DNA of 64,000 nucleotides. Source: Paenibacillus rhizosphaerae. GTDB taxonomy: Bacteria; Bacillota; Bacilli; Paenibacillales; Paenibacillaceae. Under the pieces are notes generated by a model. It saw only the letters and a list, made by a program, of their open reading frames with translations. It searched no databases and was not told where the DNA came from. Made by a program: the position numbers and the translations under genes. How positions within the stretch are numbered: the stretch's first letter is position 1; each line of letters starts with the position of its first letter. The stretch is from NCBI RefSeq assembly GCF_014192015.1, contig NZ_JACHXJ010000002.1, positions 558,001 to 622,000 of the forward strand, written 5' to 3'. Positions 32,255-41,277 of this stretch are shown here, in pieces.

Positions 32255-33733
32255 TTGGAAAAAGTGGACATTTTTAAAGACATTGCCGAACGAACTGGCG
32301 GGGACATTTACCTGGGTGTCGTCGGCGCCGTCCGCACAGGAAAGTCAACATTTATTAAACGGTTTATGGAAACAATCGTACTGCCGAACATTGCGAGTGA
32401 AGCAGACCGCGCCAGAGCGGTCGATGAGCTCCCGCAGAGCGCTGCCGGGAAAACGATTATGACCACCGAGCCGAAGTTTGTGCCGAACAATGCGGTGCAG
32501 CTGAAGGTCACCGAAGGTCTGGAAGTGAACGTCCGCCTCGTAGACTGCGTAGGCTACGCGGTAGAAGGCGCCAAAGGCTACGAGGATGAGAACGGTCCGC
32601 GCATGATATCGACGCCATGGTTCGAGGAGCCGATCCCGTTCCAAGAGGCGGCGGAGATCGGGACGCGAAAAGTGATTCAGGAGCATTCCACGCTGGGCGT
32701 CGTGGTGACCACGGACGGCACGATTGCCGAAATTCCGCGCCATTCCTATGTGGAAGCCGAAGAACGCGTCGTCGCTGAGCTGAAGGAAGTCGGCAAGCCG
32801 TTTGTGCTGGTCATCAACTCCACAAAGCCGCGGAGCGAAGAAACGCTGCAGCTGCGCAATGAGCTCGCCGAGAAATACGACATTCCGGTCATGGCGCTTA
32901 GTGCGGCGACGATGACGGAGGATGACGTAACCGGCGTCCTGCGCGAAGTGCTCTACGAATTCCCGGTGCACGAAGTCAACGTCAACCTGCCAAGCTGGGT
33001 TATGGTGCTGAACGAGAAGCATTGGCTGCGCAGCAACTATGAAAATTCCGTACGCGATACAGTCAAGGATATCCGCCGTTTGCGTGACGTGGACCGGGTG
33101 GTCTCCCAGTTCATGGACTACGACTTCATCAACCGCGCGGCGCTCAGCGGCATGAATATGGGCCAAGGGGTAGCTGAGATCGACCTGTTCGCTCCGGATG
33201 AACTGTACGATCAAATCCTGATGGAAGTGGTCGGCGTGGAAATCCGCGGTAAAGACCATCTGCTGCAGCTGATGCAGGAATTCTCACATGCCAAGCGCGA
33301 ATACGACCGGTTCGCCGAGGCGCTCGAGATGGTCAAGACGACCGGTTACGGCATCGCCGCCCCGTCGCTGGCTGAAATGTCCCTTGATGAGCCGGAACTG
33401 ATTCGCCAAGGATCCCGTTTCGGGGTTCGCTTGAAGGCGACAGCACCATCGATCCATATGATCCGCGTCGATGTGGAATCGGAGTTCTCGCCGATTATCG
33501 GTACGGAGAAGCAGTCCGAGGAGCTTGTGCGCTATCTCATTCAGGACTTCGAAAACGACCCGATCAAGATTTGGGATTCAGACATTTTCGGCAGATCGCT
33601 GCACTCCATCGTACGGGAAGGCATCCAAGGCAAGATCGCCATGATGCCGGATAATGCGAGATATAAGCTGCAGGAGACGCTTGGACGAATCATCAATGAA
33701 GGCTCGGGCGGATTGATCGCGATTATTTTGTAA
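32255..33733 (+). CDS. spoIVA: Stage IV sporulation protein A (spore coat morphogenetic ATPase)
   Basis: 492 residues from TTG 32255, eight bases after GAGGAGGGG; this gives exactly the B. subtilis length. The N-terminal TRAFAC-type nucleotide-binding domain has Walker A GAVRTGKST (about 24-32) and LVDCVGYAVEGAKGYE (about 95-110). The middle and C-terminal domains end in GSGGLIAIIL, the conserved tail by which SpoIVA attaches to the outer forespore membrane via SpoVM. It polymerises on ATP hydrolysis to form the coat basement layer. Two sigma-E-like promoters lie upstream. Confidence 0.97.
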   Translation: MEKVDIFKDIAERTGGDIYLGVVGAVRTGKSTFIKRFMETIVLPNIASEADRARAVDELPQSAAGKTIMTTEPKFVPNNAVQLKVTEGLEVNVRLVDCVGYAVEGAKGYEDENGPRMISTPWFEEPIPFQEAAEIGTRKVIQEHSTLGVVVTTDGTIAEIPRHSYVEAEERVVAELKEVGKPFVLVINSTKPRSEETLQLRNELAEKYDIPVMALSAATMTEDDVTGVLREVLYEFPVHEVNVNLPSWVMVLNEKHWLRSNYENSVRDTVKDIRRLRDVDRVVSQFMDYDFINRAALSGMNMGQGVAEIDLFAPDELYDQILMEVVGVEIRGKDHLLQLMQEFSHAKREYDRFAEALEMVKTTGYGIAAPSLAEMSLDEPELIRQGSRFGVRLKATAPSIHMIRVDVESEFSPIIGTEKQSEELVRYLIQDFENDPIKIWDSDIFGRSLHSIVREGIQGKIAMMPDNARYKLQETLGRIINEGSGGLIAIIL

Positions 33734-33754
33734 CGCACAAATAGAGTTAAGCTA

Positions 33755-33791
33755 AAACCGTAGGCAGGCGTCCGCTTGCTTGCGGTTTTTT
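33755..33791 (+). terminator. intrinsic terminator after spoIVA
   Basis: AACCG pairs with CGGTT, with further GCA/TGC and GC pairing inside, followed by TTTTTT. Confidence 0.75.
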
Positions 33792-33932
33792 GTGCTTGAA
33801 TGCGAAAAGCGGTACCTGCTGATAAAGATTCCTGAATTATACATAAAAATAAGCATATGGTTGCTAAGGGAGCGGTAAAGGCATAGGTTGAACAGGTTTT
33901 TTATGAAAAAAAGAAAGTATTTATACAAACTC

Positions 33933-33972
33933 TTGAAAACCTATTTACATACTTGGATATAGGCTTTATATT
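33933..33972 (+). promoter_or_regulatory. sigma-A promoter with overlapping cre-like site, sugar ABC operon
   Basis: TTTACA (33944-33949), 17-base spacer and TATATT (33967-33972) make a good promoter. TTGAAAACCTATTTAC (33933-33948) overlaps its -35 and matches 13 of 16 positions of the cre consensus WTGNAARCGNWWWCAW, so CcpA control is possible but weakly supported. Confidence 0.5.
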
Positions 33973-34020
33973 AGTGTATAACATTTTAACATTGTGAAGC
34001 TTTTAAGGGGGAAGAGAGAA

Positions 34021-35097
34021 ATGCGTTCAAGGGGTAAAAAAAGAGGTTTCGTATTGGCATCCGTCCTGCTGGTGCTGTCAATGGTGATGAGCGCCTGCGG
34101 ACATAACGCGCCGCCGGCATCGGATTCGGGGAATGCTTCCGGTGCTAACGCGGACAAGCCTCTGGCAGGCAAACGGGTTGCGCTTATCATGGAGTTTAAC
34201 ACAGGGACGTTTTCCCAGCAATACGTTCAAGGGGTAACCGAGGAAGTGGAGAAGTTCGGCGGGAAGCTGACGAAGTTCGTTGCCGCCAATGATAAAGCAA
34301 AAATGGCGTCTCTGCTGGATTCAGCCATCACGCAGCATTTTGACTTGATTCTTACCGATCACGGCGATTCGCTCCTCGAACCGGGCCTCCGCAAGGCGGT
34401 GGAGCAGAAGATCCCCGTCGTCGTCTTCGACGCTGACGTGAACGTTCCCGGCGCAACCGTGCTCTCTCAGGACGACCAGAAAATGGCCGACCTGACGCTG
34501 CAGCAAATGAAGGAGGACATCGGCGGCAAGGGCAACATCGTCAAGGTATGGGTAGCCGGATTCGCACCGATGGAACGCCGCCAAATCTCTTACGCGAAGT
34601 TTATGAAAGAGAATCCGGATATCAAGGAAATCGCTACGTTCGGTACCGCGAATAACCCGGCACTGGACACGCAGACCCAGATGGAAGCGATTCTGAAGCA
34701 GTATCCGAAGGGACAGATTTCGGCCGTATGGGCTGCCTGGGACGAGTTCGCCAAAGGGGCAGCACGCGCAATCCAGCAGGCCGGACGTGATGAGATCAAG
34801 GTGTACGGCATCGATATGAGCGACGAGGACCTGCAAATGATTCAGGATCCCAGCAACCCGTGGGTCGCTTCCGCGGCTGTCGATCCGAAGGATATCGGAC
34901 GCATCCAAGTCCGCTATGGCTACCAGAAGCTGCATGGGGATCAAACCGAGGACAAGGTCGTTCTGAATCCGGTGTATGTATCCCGCGATGCGCTTCCGAA
35001 AGAGCAAATTTCCACCACCGAGCTGTCCCAATACGTAGACGGCTGGGGAGCCAGCAAGCAAGGCCTTCAGGATTGGATGAACGAGTACAGCAAGTAA
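34021..35097 (+). CDS. sugar ABC transporter substrate-binding lipoprotein
   Basis: 358 residues from ATG 34021 (AAGGGGG nine bases upstream). Lipobox VMSAC puts the lipid-modified Cys near residue 26, followed by an Ala/Ser/Asn-rich linker. The rest is a periplasmic-binding protein type 1 fold, with VALIMEFNTGTFSQQYVQGV near the start of strand A and VVVFDADV and VYGIDMSDEDLQ later. This group binds ribose, xylose, galactose or related pentose/hexose ligands; the sugar cannot be told from the sequence. It leads a three-gene importer operon. Confidence 0.87.
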   Translation: MRSRGKKRGFVLASVLLVLSMVMSACGHNAPPASDSGNASGANADKPLAGKRVALIMEFNTGTFSQQYVQGVTEEVEKFGGKLTKFVAANDKAKMASLLDSAITQHFDLILTDHGDSLLEPGLRKAVEQKIPVVVFDADVNVPGATVLSQDDQKMADLTLQQMKEDIGGKGNIVKVWVAGFAPMERRQISYAKFMKENPDIKEIATFGTANNPALDTQTQMEAILKQYPKGQISAVWAAWDEFAKGAARAIQQAGRDEIKVYGIDMSDEDLQMIQDPSNPWVASAAVDPKDIGRIQVRYGYQKLHGDQTEDKVVLNPVYVSRDALPKEQISTTELSQYVDGWGASKQGLQDWMNEYSK

Positions 35098-35176
35098 AGA
35101 TAGATCCGGTCAAACCGGCAAATGCAAGTCTTAGGGTGGTGCTGAGGCGCTGCCCTTTTTCAGGAATAGGGGTTTA

Positions 35177-35272
35177 GCTGCGCTTCACTTTGTGGGGTTA
35201 CTATTTCGGGGCTCCCCGCAAAGTATTTGAACAATATCCGAAGCTGTACTTCACTTTGTGGGGTTACTTTTT
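35177..35272. repeat. 20-bp perfect direct repeat upstream of the sugar ATPase gene
   Basis: CTTCACTTTGTGGGGTTACT occurs at 35183-35202 and again at 35249-35268, exactly 66 bases apart. Both copies are also preceded by GCTG plus two variable bases. The second copy ends next to the ribosome binding site AAGGAGGA of the ATPase gene. Confidence 0.85.
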
Positions 35273-35288
35273 GAAGGAGGAATGCCGT

Positions 35289-36809
35289 GTGACATCATCA
35301 TTTCAGCTGGAAATGAGCGGAATCGGCAAACAATTTGGCGGAGTTCCTGCGCTGCATGCGGTGGATTTTACGGTTCACGGCGGCCAGATTCATGCGCTGC
35401 TTGGTGCCAACGGCGCCGGGAAGAGCACGTTGATGAAAATTCTATCGGGCGCTTATCAGCCGGACAGCGGACGCATTGCGGCAGACGGCAAGGAGCTGCA
35501 CATCACCTCACCGGCCGCGGCCAAGCAGCACGGTATTCACTGTGTGTATCAGGAGGTCGATTCGGCCCTCGTCCCGCAGCTGAGCGTCGCTGAGAACGTC
35601 ATGCTGGATGCCTTGTCGTCGAGCCGGGGAAGCCTGTGGGTCAATTACCGGTCCATGGACAAGCAGGTCAAGGCGATTTTGTCCAGGCTGGATGACAGTA
35701 TAGACATTCATAAAAAGGTGTACGAGCTGTCGCTTGCTCAAAAACAGATCGTCCTGCTGGCCCGCATTTTGTCCCAGGACGCCAAAGTGATTATATTCGA
35801 CGAGCCGACCGCTCCGCTGAGCGACAGCGAATGCGAGGCTTTTTTCCGGATGATGCACTCGCTGAAGGACGCCGGTGTGGCGTGCATCTTTATTACGCAC
35901 CGTCTGCCGGAAGTGCTGCAGCACAGCGATCTGGTGACCGTGATGCGTGACGGCAGGAAGGTTTACACCGGCCGGACTCAGGAGATCACCGGGGAAGGCA
36001 TTATCGGGCACATGCTCGGCAAAACGTTTGAAGAAGAGTTTCCGAAAAAGGATACCGTGATCGGAGACGTGCTCCTCCAGGCCGAAGGCGTCAAGCGTGG
36101 ACACAAGGTGCGGGGAGCGGATCTGGAGGTCCGCCGCGGCGAAATTGTGGCCGTAGTCGGCCTTGTCGGGGCCGGTAAAACCGAACTGGCCCGGATCCTG
36201 AGCGGGGCGGATCAGCCGGACGAGGGCAGCATCCATCTGAAGGGGAAGAAGCTGTCGCTTAAACAACCGGCGGACGCGGTATCAGCGGGAATCGTCTCCA
36301 TCCCGGAGGAGCGCCGGAAAGAGGGGATCTTTATCCATGAATCGGTGGATTTGAACCTGTCCATTCCGGTGCTGAACCAAGTCAGCAGGCTGGGGTTCAT
36401 CTCGCGGAAGAAGGAGAAGGCTTTATCCGCCAAAATGGTCGGTGCCCTCGGGATCAAGGCCGCGTCCGGCAGCCAGCTGGTGAAATTCCTCAGCGGCGGC
36501 AACCAGCAGAAGCTGGCGATCGGCAAATGGCTGGACAGCGGGGCGGAAGTCTTTATTTTTGACGAACCGACCAAAGGGGTCGATATCGGCGCGAAAAGTG
36601 ATATATTCCGCATTATCGGAGATTTGGCGGACGCCGGCAAGGGCATTTTGTATTTTACCTGCGAATTGGCAGAAGGACTGGGAATCGGCGACCGGATCGC
36701 CGTCATGAGCGGCGGAACCATCAGCAAAGTATTTGCTCGGGGCGAAGCGACGCAAGCCCAGCTCCTATATTATGCGAGCGGAGGCTTGGAGGAAGAGCAT
36801 GAAGGATAA
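35289..36809 (+). CDS. sugar ABC transporter ATP-binding protein (two ABC domains, RbsA type)
   Basis: 506 residues from GTG 35289, eight bases after AAGGAGGA; upstream in-frame codons have no ribosome binding site. Domain 1 has Walker A GANGAGKST (about 38-46), signature-like LSLAQKQ (about 148-154) and Walker B VIIFDEPTAPLS. Domain 2 has a modified Walker A GLVGAGKTE (about 292-300), signature LSGGNQQK (about 403-410) and VFIFDEPTKGVD. The fused arrangement is usual for ribose/galactose/xylose importers. It overlaps the permease gene by 11 bases. Confidence 0.92.
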   Translation: MTSSFQLEMSGIGKQFGGVPALHAVDFTVHGGQIHALLGANGAGKSTLMKILSGAYQPDSGRIAADGKELHITSPAAAKQHGIHCVYQEVDSALVPQLSVAENVMLDALSSSRGSLWVNYRSMDKQVKAILSRLDDSIDIHKKVYELSLAQKQIVLLARILSQDAKVIIFDEPTAPLSDSECEAFFRMMHSLKDAGVACIFITHRLPEVLQHSDLVTVMRDGRKVYTGRTQEITGEGIIGHMLGKTFEEEFPKKDTVIGDVLLQAEGVKRGHKVRGADLEVRRGEIVAVVGLVGAGKTELARILSGADQPDEGSIHLKGKKLSLKQPADAVSAGIVSIPEERRKEGIFIHESVDLNLSIPVLNQVSRLGFISRKKEKALSAKMVGALGIKAASGSQLVKFLSGGNQQKLAIGKWLDSGAEVFIFDEPTKGVDIGAKSDIFRIIGDLADAGKGILYFTCELAEGLGIGDRIAVMSGGTISKVFARGEATQAQLLYYASGGLEEEHEG

Positions 36810-37785
36810 ACTGTTAAACTTGGCGTTCCGGTACGGGGCGGTTGTCGTTATCATCGGGGTTATTGCTTTTTTTTCGTTCAGACTTCCTTATTTCTTCACG
36901 TACGGGAACCTGACCGACATTCTGGGCTCGATCACGATCGTGACCTTTGTGGCGATCGGGGTGACCTTGTCGCTGGTCGTGGACGGCTTTGACCTGTCGG
37001 TAGGCTCAACCGTGTCGCTGACCACCGTAGGCGCCGCGTCATTGATGATATGGTATGAGCAGCCACTGTGGGTCGTCATCGTCGTGCCGCTCATCCTGGG
37101 TGCCATCATCGGTCTCGTCAACGCGTTCCTGATCGTCAAGCTGCGGATTCCGGATCTTCTGGCGACCCTTGCCGTGATGTACATCGTCGGCGGGATTCAC
37201 AAAACATATGCTGCGGGCTACACGATTTACAACCATATGGAGTTTCCGGACGGCACCAAAGCACCCGGCGAGATGAGCGCCGCCTTCCTGCAGCTAGGAC
37301 AGGGCAAATGGTTCGGCATTCCGATTTCGGCCGTACTCCTGATCATCGCTGTGGCGCTTGTGCATATTTTTCTGACGCGGACCAAATACGGCCGTCAAAT
37401 GTACGTCACGGGCGGCAATGAGGAAGCGGCGCGCCTGTCCGGGATCAAGGTGAAAAGGGTGCGTACGCTGGCGTACGTCGCTTCCGGCGTGTTCGCCGCG
37501 ATCGGCGGTATTATTTACGCCTCCCGGGTCGGATCCGGTCAAATCGACGCGGGATCGCCGCTCCTGATGGAATCCGTCGCGGCCGTGTTCGTCGGTTTTT
37601 CGGTCTTCGGCGCCGGCAAGCCCAACGTCATCGGCACGTTTATCGGTTCGGTTCTAATCGGGGTGCTGGTCAACGGACTGACGATGATGAATTTGCAGTA
37701 TTTTACACATGATATCGTCAAAGGGATCGTTCTTGTCCTCGCACTCGCCGTCACTTTTTACGTTTTGAACCGCTCGCGAACGTAA
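36799..37785 (+). CDS. sugar ABC transporter permease (RbsC/BPD_transp_2 type)
   Basis: 328 residues from ATG 36799 (GGAGGAAG upstream). A polytopic membrane protein with eight to ten helices. Typical of the family are DGFDLSVGSTVSLT (about 61-74), PDLLATLAVMYIVGG (about 121-135), TGGNEEAARLSGIKVKR (about 204-220) and the late ESVAAVFVGFSVFGAGKPN (about 262-280). It forms the homodimeric channel for the ATPase encoded just before it. The operon has no linked regulator or sugar-catabolic gene. Confidence 0.92.
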   Translation: MKDKLLNLAFRYGAVVVIIGVIAFFSFRLPYFFTYGNLTDILGSITIVTFVAIGVTLSLVVDGFDLSVGSTVSLTTVGAASLMIWYEQPLWVVIVVPLILGAIIGLVNAFLIVKLRIPDLLATLAVMYIVGGIHKTYAAGYTIYNHMEFPDGTKAPGEMSAAFLQLGQGKWFGIPISAVLLIIAVALVHIFLTRTKYGRQMYVTGGNEEAARLSGIKVKRVRTLAYVASGVFAAIGGIIYASRVGSGQIDAGSPLLMESVAAVFVGFSVFGAGKPNVIGTFIGSVLIGVLVNGLTMMNLQYFTHDIVKGIVLVLALAVTFYVLNRSRT

Positions 37786-37955
37786 AACTCTTGAAATTCT
37801 GCGGTTGCTGTATTACTATAAGTTTGTTCCGCGCCTGCGGCTGAATACGGTCTATATGGCGATTCTATCTGTAAATCTCACAGATGAACGTATATTTTAC
37901 GGCAAAACGGAAAGATTGATAACATCGATTTATTATTTTGGGAGGTGAAATGATA

Positions 37956-38228
37956 GTGAACAAGTCCGAACTGATTTCCCAAGTAGCTGAAACGACAGAA
38001 CTGTCCAAGAAGGATGCGACGAAAGCGGTTGACGCTGTATTCGAATCCATCGCACAGGCTCTGCAAAACGGGGACAAAGTCCAACTCGTTGGATTTGGTA
38101 ACTTTGAAGTGCGCGAGCGTTCCGCACGTAAAGGCCGCAACCCGCAAACCGGTGAAGAAATCGAAATCCCTTCGAGCAAAATTCCGGCATTCAAGCCTGG
38201 TAAAGCGCTCAAAGACGGAATTAAATAA
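37956..38228 (+). CDS. hbs: DNA-binding protein HU (HBsu)
   Basis: 90 residues from GTG 37956, seven bases after GGAGGTGA; ATG 37950 is too close to that site. Almost the whole protein matches HBsu: [20 protein letters not shown] at the start, [19 protein letters not shown] with the DNA-intercalating beta arm (about 45-75) and [13 protein letters not shown] at the end. It is the main nucleoid-associated protein. B. subtilis hbs also lies between spoIVA and mtrA/mtrB. Confidence 0.97.
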   Translation: MNKSELISQVAETTELSKKDATKAVDAVFESIAQALQNGDKVQLVGFGNFEVRERSARKGRNPQTGEEIEIPSSKIPAFKPGKALKDGIK

Positions 38229-38257
38229 GATTTCTACATATTCCATACGCAAGAAGA

Positions 38258-38289
38258 GGACCGTGACGCTCGTTCACGGCCTTTTCTTT
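38258..38289 (+). terminator. terminator shared by hbs and the convergent small gene
   Basis: CCGTGA (38261-38266) pairs with TCACGG (38274-38279), followed by TTTTCTTTT. The stop codon of the minus-strand gene lies inside the right arm (38274-38276). Confidence 0.75.
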
Positions 38290-38453
38290 TCTGTAGAGCC
38301 GACATGTCCTTCGAGAGGATTGCCGTGCTCGTCTTTTTCCGAGTAGGCGATCAGGATGACGGGAGAACCCGTCAGCTGGCTCAGCTGCTGCTCGTATTCG
38401 CGAAGCTTGGAAATTTGCCCTTCCTGTAAGGGCGCCGGTTCATAATTGATCAT
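38274..38453 (-). CDS. small hypothetical protein, convergent to hbs
   Basis: 59 residues on the minus strand from ATG 38453, with GGAG about 10 bases before it. The protein starts MINYEPAPLQEGQISKLREY and has an amphipathic helix followed by a hydrophobic strand (SPVILIAYSEK, about 30-40) and a charged tail. No family recognised. It occupies the place of mtrA/folE in B. subtilis (between hbs and mtrB) but is unrelated to GTP cyclohydrolase. Coding support is the ribosome binding site and sensible composition. Confidence 0.5.
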   Translation of the reverse strand: MINYEPAPLQEGQISKLREYEQQLSQLTGSPVILIAYSEKDEHGNPLEGHVGSTEKKRP

Positions 38454-38555
38454 GATCTCAACTCCTTGGACTTTATTACATGGGTAGTATGGCCACAGGA
38501 TTTCAAAATAATAATACGCTGTGCGAAAGCTGGATGAAGAAAGGAGGATGATGTT

Positions 38556-38789
38556 ATGGAGAATAAGGGCAATACAGGGAACAGCGATTTTATCGTAATC
38601 AAGGCGAAGGATCAAGGGGTGCAGGTCATCGGGCTGACCCGGGGCCAGGATACCCGTTTTCATCACACGGAAAAGCTGGACAAAGGCGAAGTGTTGATTG
38701 CCCAGTTTACGGATCATACCTCCGCCATTAAAATTCGCGGCAAAGCCGAAGTGTGGACGAAACACGGTAGTCTCGAAAGCGGCAGCTAA
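38556..38789 (+). CDS. mtrB: Trp RNA-binding attenuation protein (TRAP)
   Basis: 77 residues, ATG behind AAGGAGGATG. The sequence from [20 protein letters not shown] to [16 protein letters not shown] matches TRAP along its length, including the tryptophan-binding TDHTSAIK loops (about 48-55) and the RNA-binding Lys/Arg positions ([13 protein letters not shown], about 56-68). Eleven copies form a ring that, when loaded with tryptophan, wraps RNA carrying spaced GAG/TAG triplets. Such an array is present in the trpE leader at 48610-48669 in this window. Confidence 0.96.
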   Translation: MENKGNTGNSDFIVIKAKDQGVQVIGLTRGQDTRFHHTEKLDKGEVLIAQFTDHTSAIKIRGKAEVWTKHGSLESGS

Positions 38790-38881
38790 ACAGGAATGGG
38801 CTCAAGTAGAACCTCTCTTGAAGTCAACAATATCTGCCGGTAAAGGGAGGGTATCTTACCTTGAGCGCAATCTGTACAAAC

Positions 38882-38903
38882 GCAGGCATAGCCTGCTTTT
38901 TTT
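38882..38903 (+). terminator. intrinsic terminator after mtrB
   Basis: GCAGGC and GCCTGC around ATA, followed by seven T. It is nearly identical to the element at 22874-22894 upstream of cmk. Confidence 0.8.
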
Positions 38904-38976
38904 CGTTGTAGAATGAGTATGGACAGCATGAGTCCGGACGAAACTAAGGGATACTATGACGATGGGAGGGCTGTAC

Positions 38977-39528
38977 TTGAAACGATTTCTCATTCCTGGC
39001 CTGGTGCTTGCCATTACGCTGGGCTCGGTTCTCATCCTGCCTGCGCTGTATTATGCGGAGCATACATTTCCCCGGGAAAGTCGGGCTATGGCCGCGTTTC
39101 ATCCCCAATCGGGCTGGACGCTGGACAATGCGAATATCGTGGATGCGCTGGACAGCCTTCCCCTGACGCTGCCGATCCGCAAGGTGGAGTGGGAATCCCG
39201 CGTGCTGACGGTCGACCTGAAGGTGGCTACACCGGAGGTGTCCGTGTCTGAAATCTATTCGAATATCGCCGAGATCCTCTCATTTAGCTTTGACGGCACT
39301 TCCAATGTCGATCAAATCCTCCTTCGGCTCGTCGCGGAAGATAAATGGCTCGGCACGCGCCATCTGCTGCTGGCTGCCGATGTGCGGCGGACAGAGTGGA
39401 GTCCGGAGCTGAAGCAGGCGCTCGGGGAAGCCGGAGAAGGGCCGCTTGCGGACGGCATCAAAGCCCGCTTCCACCTCACCGAAACAAAACTGTGGAGAGA
39501 CCGGTTCGATCCGCAGGAAAACGGGTAA
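38977..39528 (+). CDS. hypothetical membrane-anchored protein between mtrB and hepS
   Basis: 183 residues from TTG 38977, chosen for the GGGAGGG eight bases upstream. The N-terminus is a signal anchor (about 1-24, KRFLIPGLVLAITLGSVLIL). The extracytoplasmic part has a strand-rich centre (LPIRKVEWESRVLTVDL, about 62-78) and a helical C-terminus; the layout is compatible with a GerMN-like small domain but this is not established. No homologue is recognised. B. subtilis has no gene at this position. Confidence 0.65.
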   Translation: MKRFLIPGLVLAITLGSVLILPALYYAEHTFPRESRAMAAFHPQSGWTLDNANIVDALDSLPLTLPIRKVEWESRVLTVDLKVATPEVSVSEIYSNIAEILSFSFDGTSNVDQILLRLVAEDKWLGTRHLLLAADVRRTEWSPELKQALGEAGEGPLADGIKARFHLTETKLWRDRFDPQENG

Positions 39529-39652
39529 AAAGAAGTAAGCATACTGTGCGTGGTCTGACAAGTTGTGCTATAATAAAAAAGATTGTGAACAAAAGTTCTT
39601 GCTCGCAACAGACGACATAGAAGTGAGAAAGTTATAGGCTCGGAGGCTGACG

Positions 39653-40534
39653 ATGAAACCGTACCGCATACCCCAACTAGCAAAGAAATATGTCGATTAC
39701 GACATGATCCAAACCCATACGGAGCTGCCGCCCTATCCGGATGCCCGTGTTCATCTTCTATACATTTTTCTGAACCACGGAAGCCGCAAGCCTTCCGTGC
39801 ATACAGAGCTGCTGGCGCTTGTCACGTCGCTCGTTCAGATGGGTATTGACACGCATGAAACGATCGACACCGTCCAGGGCAAACAGAACGAGGGAGAAAT
39901 GCGTTCCCGTCAGCTTAAAGTGCTCGCGGGAGACTATTTCAGCAGCCGGTTCTACCAGCTTCTGTCCCAAAAGGGGCAAATCGAGGCCGTATCCACGTTG
40001 AGCGCGGCTATTTGCGATGTGAATATTTTGAAAATGAATCTGTACGGCAAAATGAAAAGCCTTCTCCTGTCAGCGGAGGAATACTTACGGCAACGGGTAC
40101 AGCTGAATATGCAGCTGTTTCTTTCTTTTACCCCGTTTCTGGATGACTCGTTAAAGGAACTGTGGAAGTCGCTTCTCCGCGGCTTCAGCGAATGCGAAAC
40201 GGTCGTTCGAGAAATGCATCTGAGCTCCGGCTCGGAGCCGTTCTTGTACAGTTATTCATTCTGGCACATTCTGGACGTGGCCTCGGATGAAGACAAGCTG
40301 GCCTTGAAGGAAAACCGGGTTGAGCCGAAAGACTGGAAGAAGATGCTGCTTAAGTACAAGGCCGGAGAACATCTGGCGGATAAGCTGCAGCAGGCGGTGA
40401 ACAGCGTGCAGTCCATCCTGAAAATGGTTAAGGGAGACGGAATGTTCCGGGAGATCGGACAGGTGCTTGACCCGTTCCTCCGTCAGCTTAACACACCGGG
40501 ATCCGCTGTAGGGGAGGGATTGGCGAGAGGATGA
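39653..40534 (+). CDS. hepS: Heptaprenyl diphosphate synthase component I
   Basis: 293 residues, ATG 39653 (GGAGGCTGAC upstream). HepS is the non-catalytic partner of HepT; together they make the C35 side chain of menaquinone-7. The family is divergent: [15 protein letters not shown] at the start and [20 protein letters not shown] (about 83-102) are the recognisable stretches, followed by long helices. An extended -10 (TGC TATAAT at 39569-39574) is a likely promoter. It overlaps menG by 4 bases. Confidence 0.88.
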   Translation: MKPYRIPQLAKKYVDYDMIQTHTELPPYPDARVHLLYIFLNHGSRKPSVHTELLALVTSLVQMGIDTHETIDTVQGKQNEGEMRSRQLKVLAGDYFSSRFYQLLSQKGQIEAVSTLSAAICDVNILKMNLYGKMKSLLLSAEEYLRQRVQLNMQLFLSFTPFLDDSLKELWKSLLRGFSECETVVREMHLSSGSEPFLYSYSFWHILDVASDEDKLALKENRVEPKDWKKMLLKYKAGEHLADKLQQAVNSVQSILKMVKGDGMFREIGQVLDPFLRQLNTPGSAVGEGLARG

Positions 40535-41277
40535 ATACCAGCATGAGTGAACGGGACACGAAGAGGGAAGACAAGTACTCACATGTCCAATCCGTTTTTG
40601 AAAGCATTGCACCGAAGTACGATGTGATGAATGACGTTATAAGCTTTCGCAGGCACAAAGCCTGGCGTAAGTTTACGATGAAGAAGATGGCGATGAAACC
40701 CGGAGATACGGCGGTTGATCTGTGCTGCGGGACTTGCGACTGGACGCTGAGCATGGCGGAAGCCAGCGGCACGGGGCACATGGTCGGCCTCGATTTCAGC
40801 CCGAACATGCTGAAGGTCGGCATGGACAAAATCAAGGCGAGACACCTTGAGGATCAGATTACGCTGGTTCAGGGGGATGCCATGAATTTGCCGTTTGAGG
40901 ATAACCGTTTTGACTACGCCACCATTGGTTTTGGTCTGCGTAACGTGCCTGACTTGGTGCAGGTGCTGAAAGAAATGCAGAGGGTGGTCAAGCCCGGAGG
41001 CATGGTCGTTTGCTTGGAGGTGTCCAAGCCGACGTGGCAGCCTTTCAAAGGAATTTATTATTCTTATTTCAAGTATATACTGCCTGGACTCGGAAAGTTG
41101 TTGGCCAAAAGATATGAGCAGTACAAATGGCTGCCGGAATCGTTGGCTCTTTTCCCGGGAAGAGAGGAACTGGCAAGCATATTCCGCAGCATCGGTCTTC
41201 AGAATGTCGAAGCCTATCCCCTGACTGGCGGCGTCGCAGCATTACATATTGGGATCAAGGAGAATCGGCATGTTTAA
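40531..41277 (+). CDS. menG: Demethylmenaquinone methyltransferase
   Basis: 248 residues from ATG 40531 (ATG 40543 also possible), overlapping hepS. A UbiE/MenG class I methyltransferase: [21 protein letters not shown] (21 residues in full, here about 16-36), AdoMet-binding [11 protein letters not shown] (about 64-74), GLDFSPNML (about 88-96), [13 protein letters not shown] (about 127-139) and the late FPGREEL. It performs the last methylation in menaquinone synthesis. The motif in full is at 40576-40638. Confidence 0.94.
   Translation: MNTSMSERDTKREDKYSHVQSVFESIAPKYDVMNDVISFRRHKAWRKFTMKKMAMKPGDTAVDLCCGTCDWTLSMAEASGTGHMVGLDFSPNMLKVGMDKIKARHLEDQITLVQGDAMNLPFEDNRFDYATIGFGLRNVPDLVQVLKEMQRVVKPGGMVVCLEVSKPTWQPFKGIYYSYFKYILPGLGKLLAKRYEQYKWLPESLALFPGREELASIFRSIGLQNVEAYPLTGGVAALHIGIKENRHV

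Noticed and set aside
33755..37785. The sugar importer as a mobile element
   Set aside because: No transposase, integrase, target-site duplication or flanking inverted repeats are visible, and codon use looks like that of the neighbours.
38698..38916. A 72-codon frame overlapping the end of mtrB
   Set aside because: It is out of frame with mtrB and runs through the mtrB terminator.
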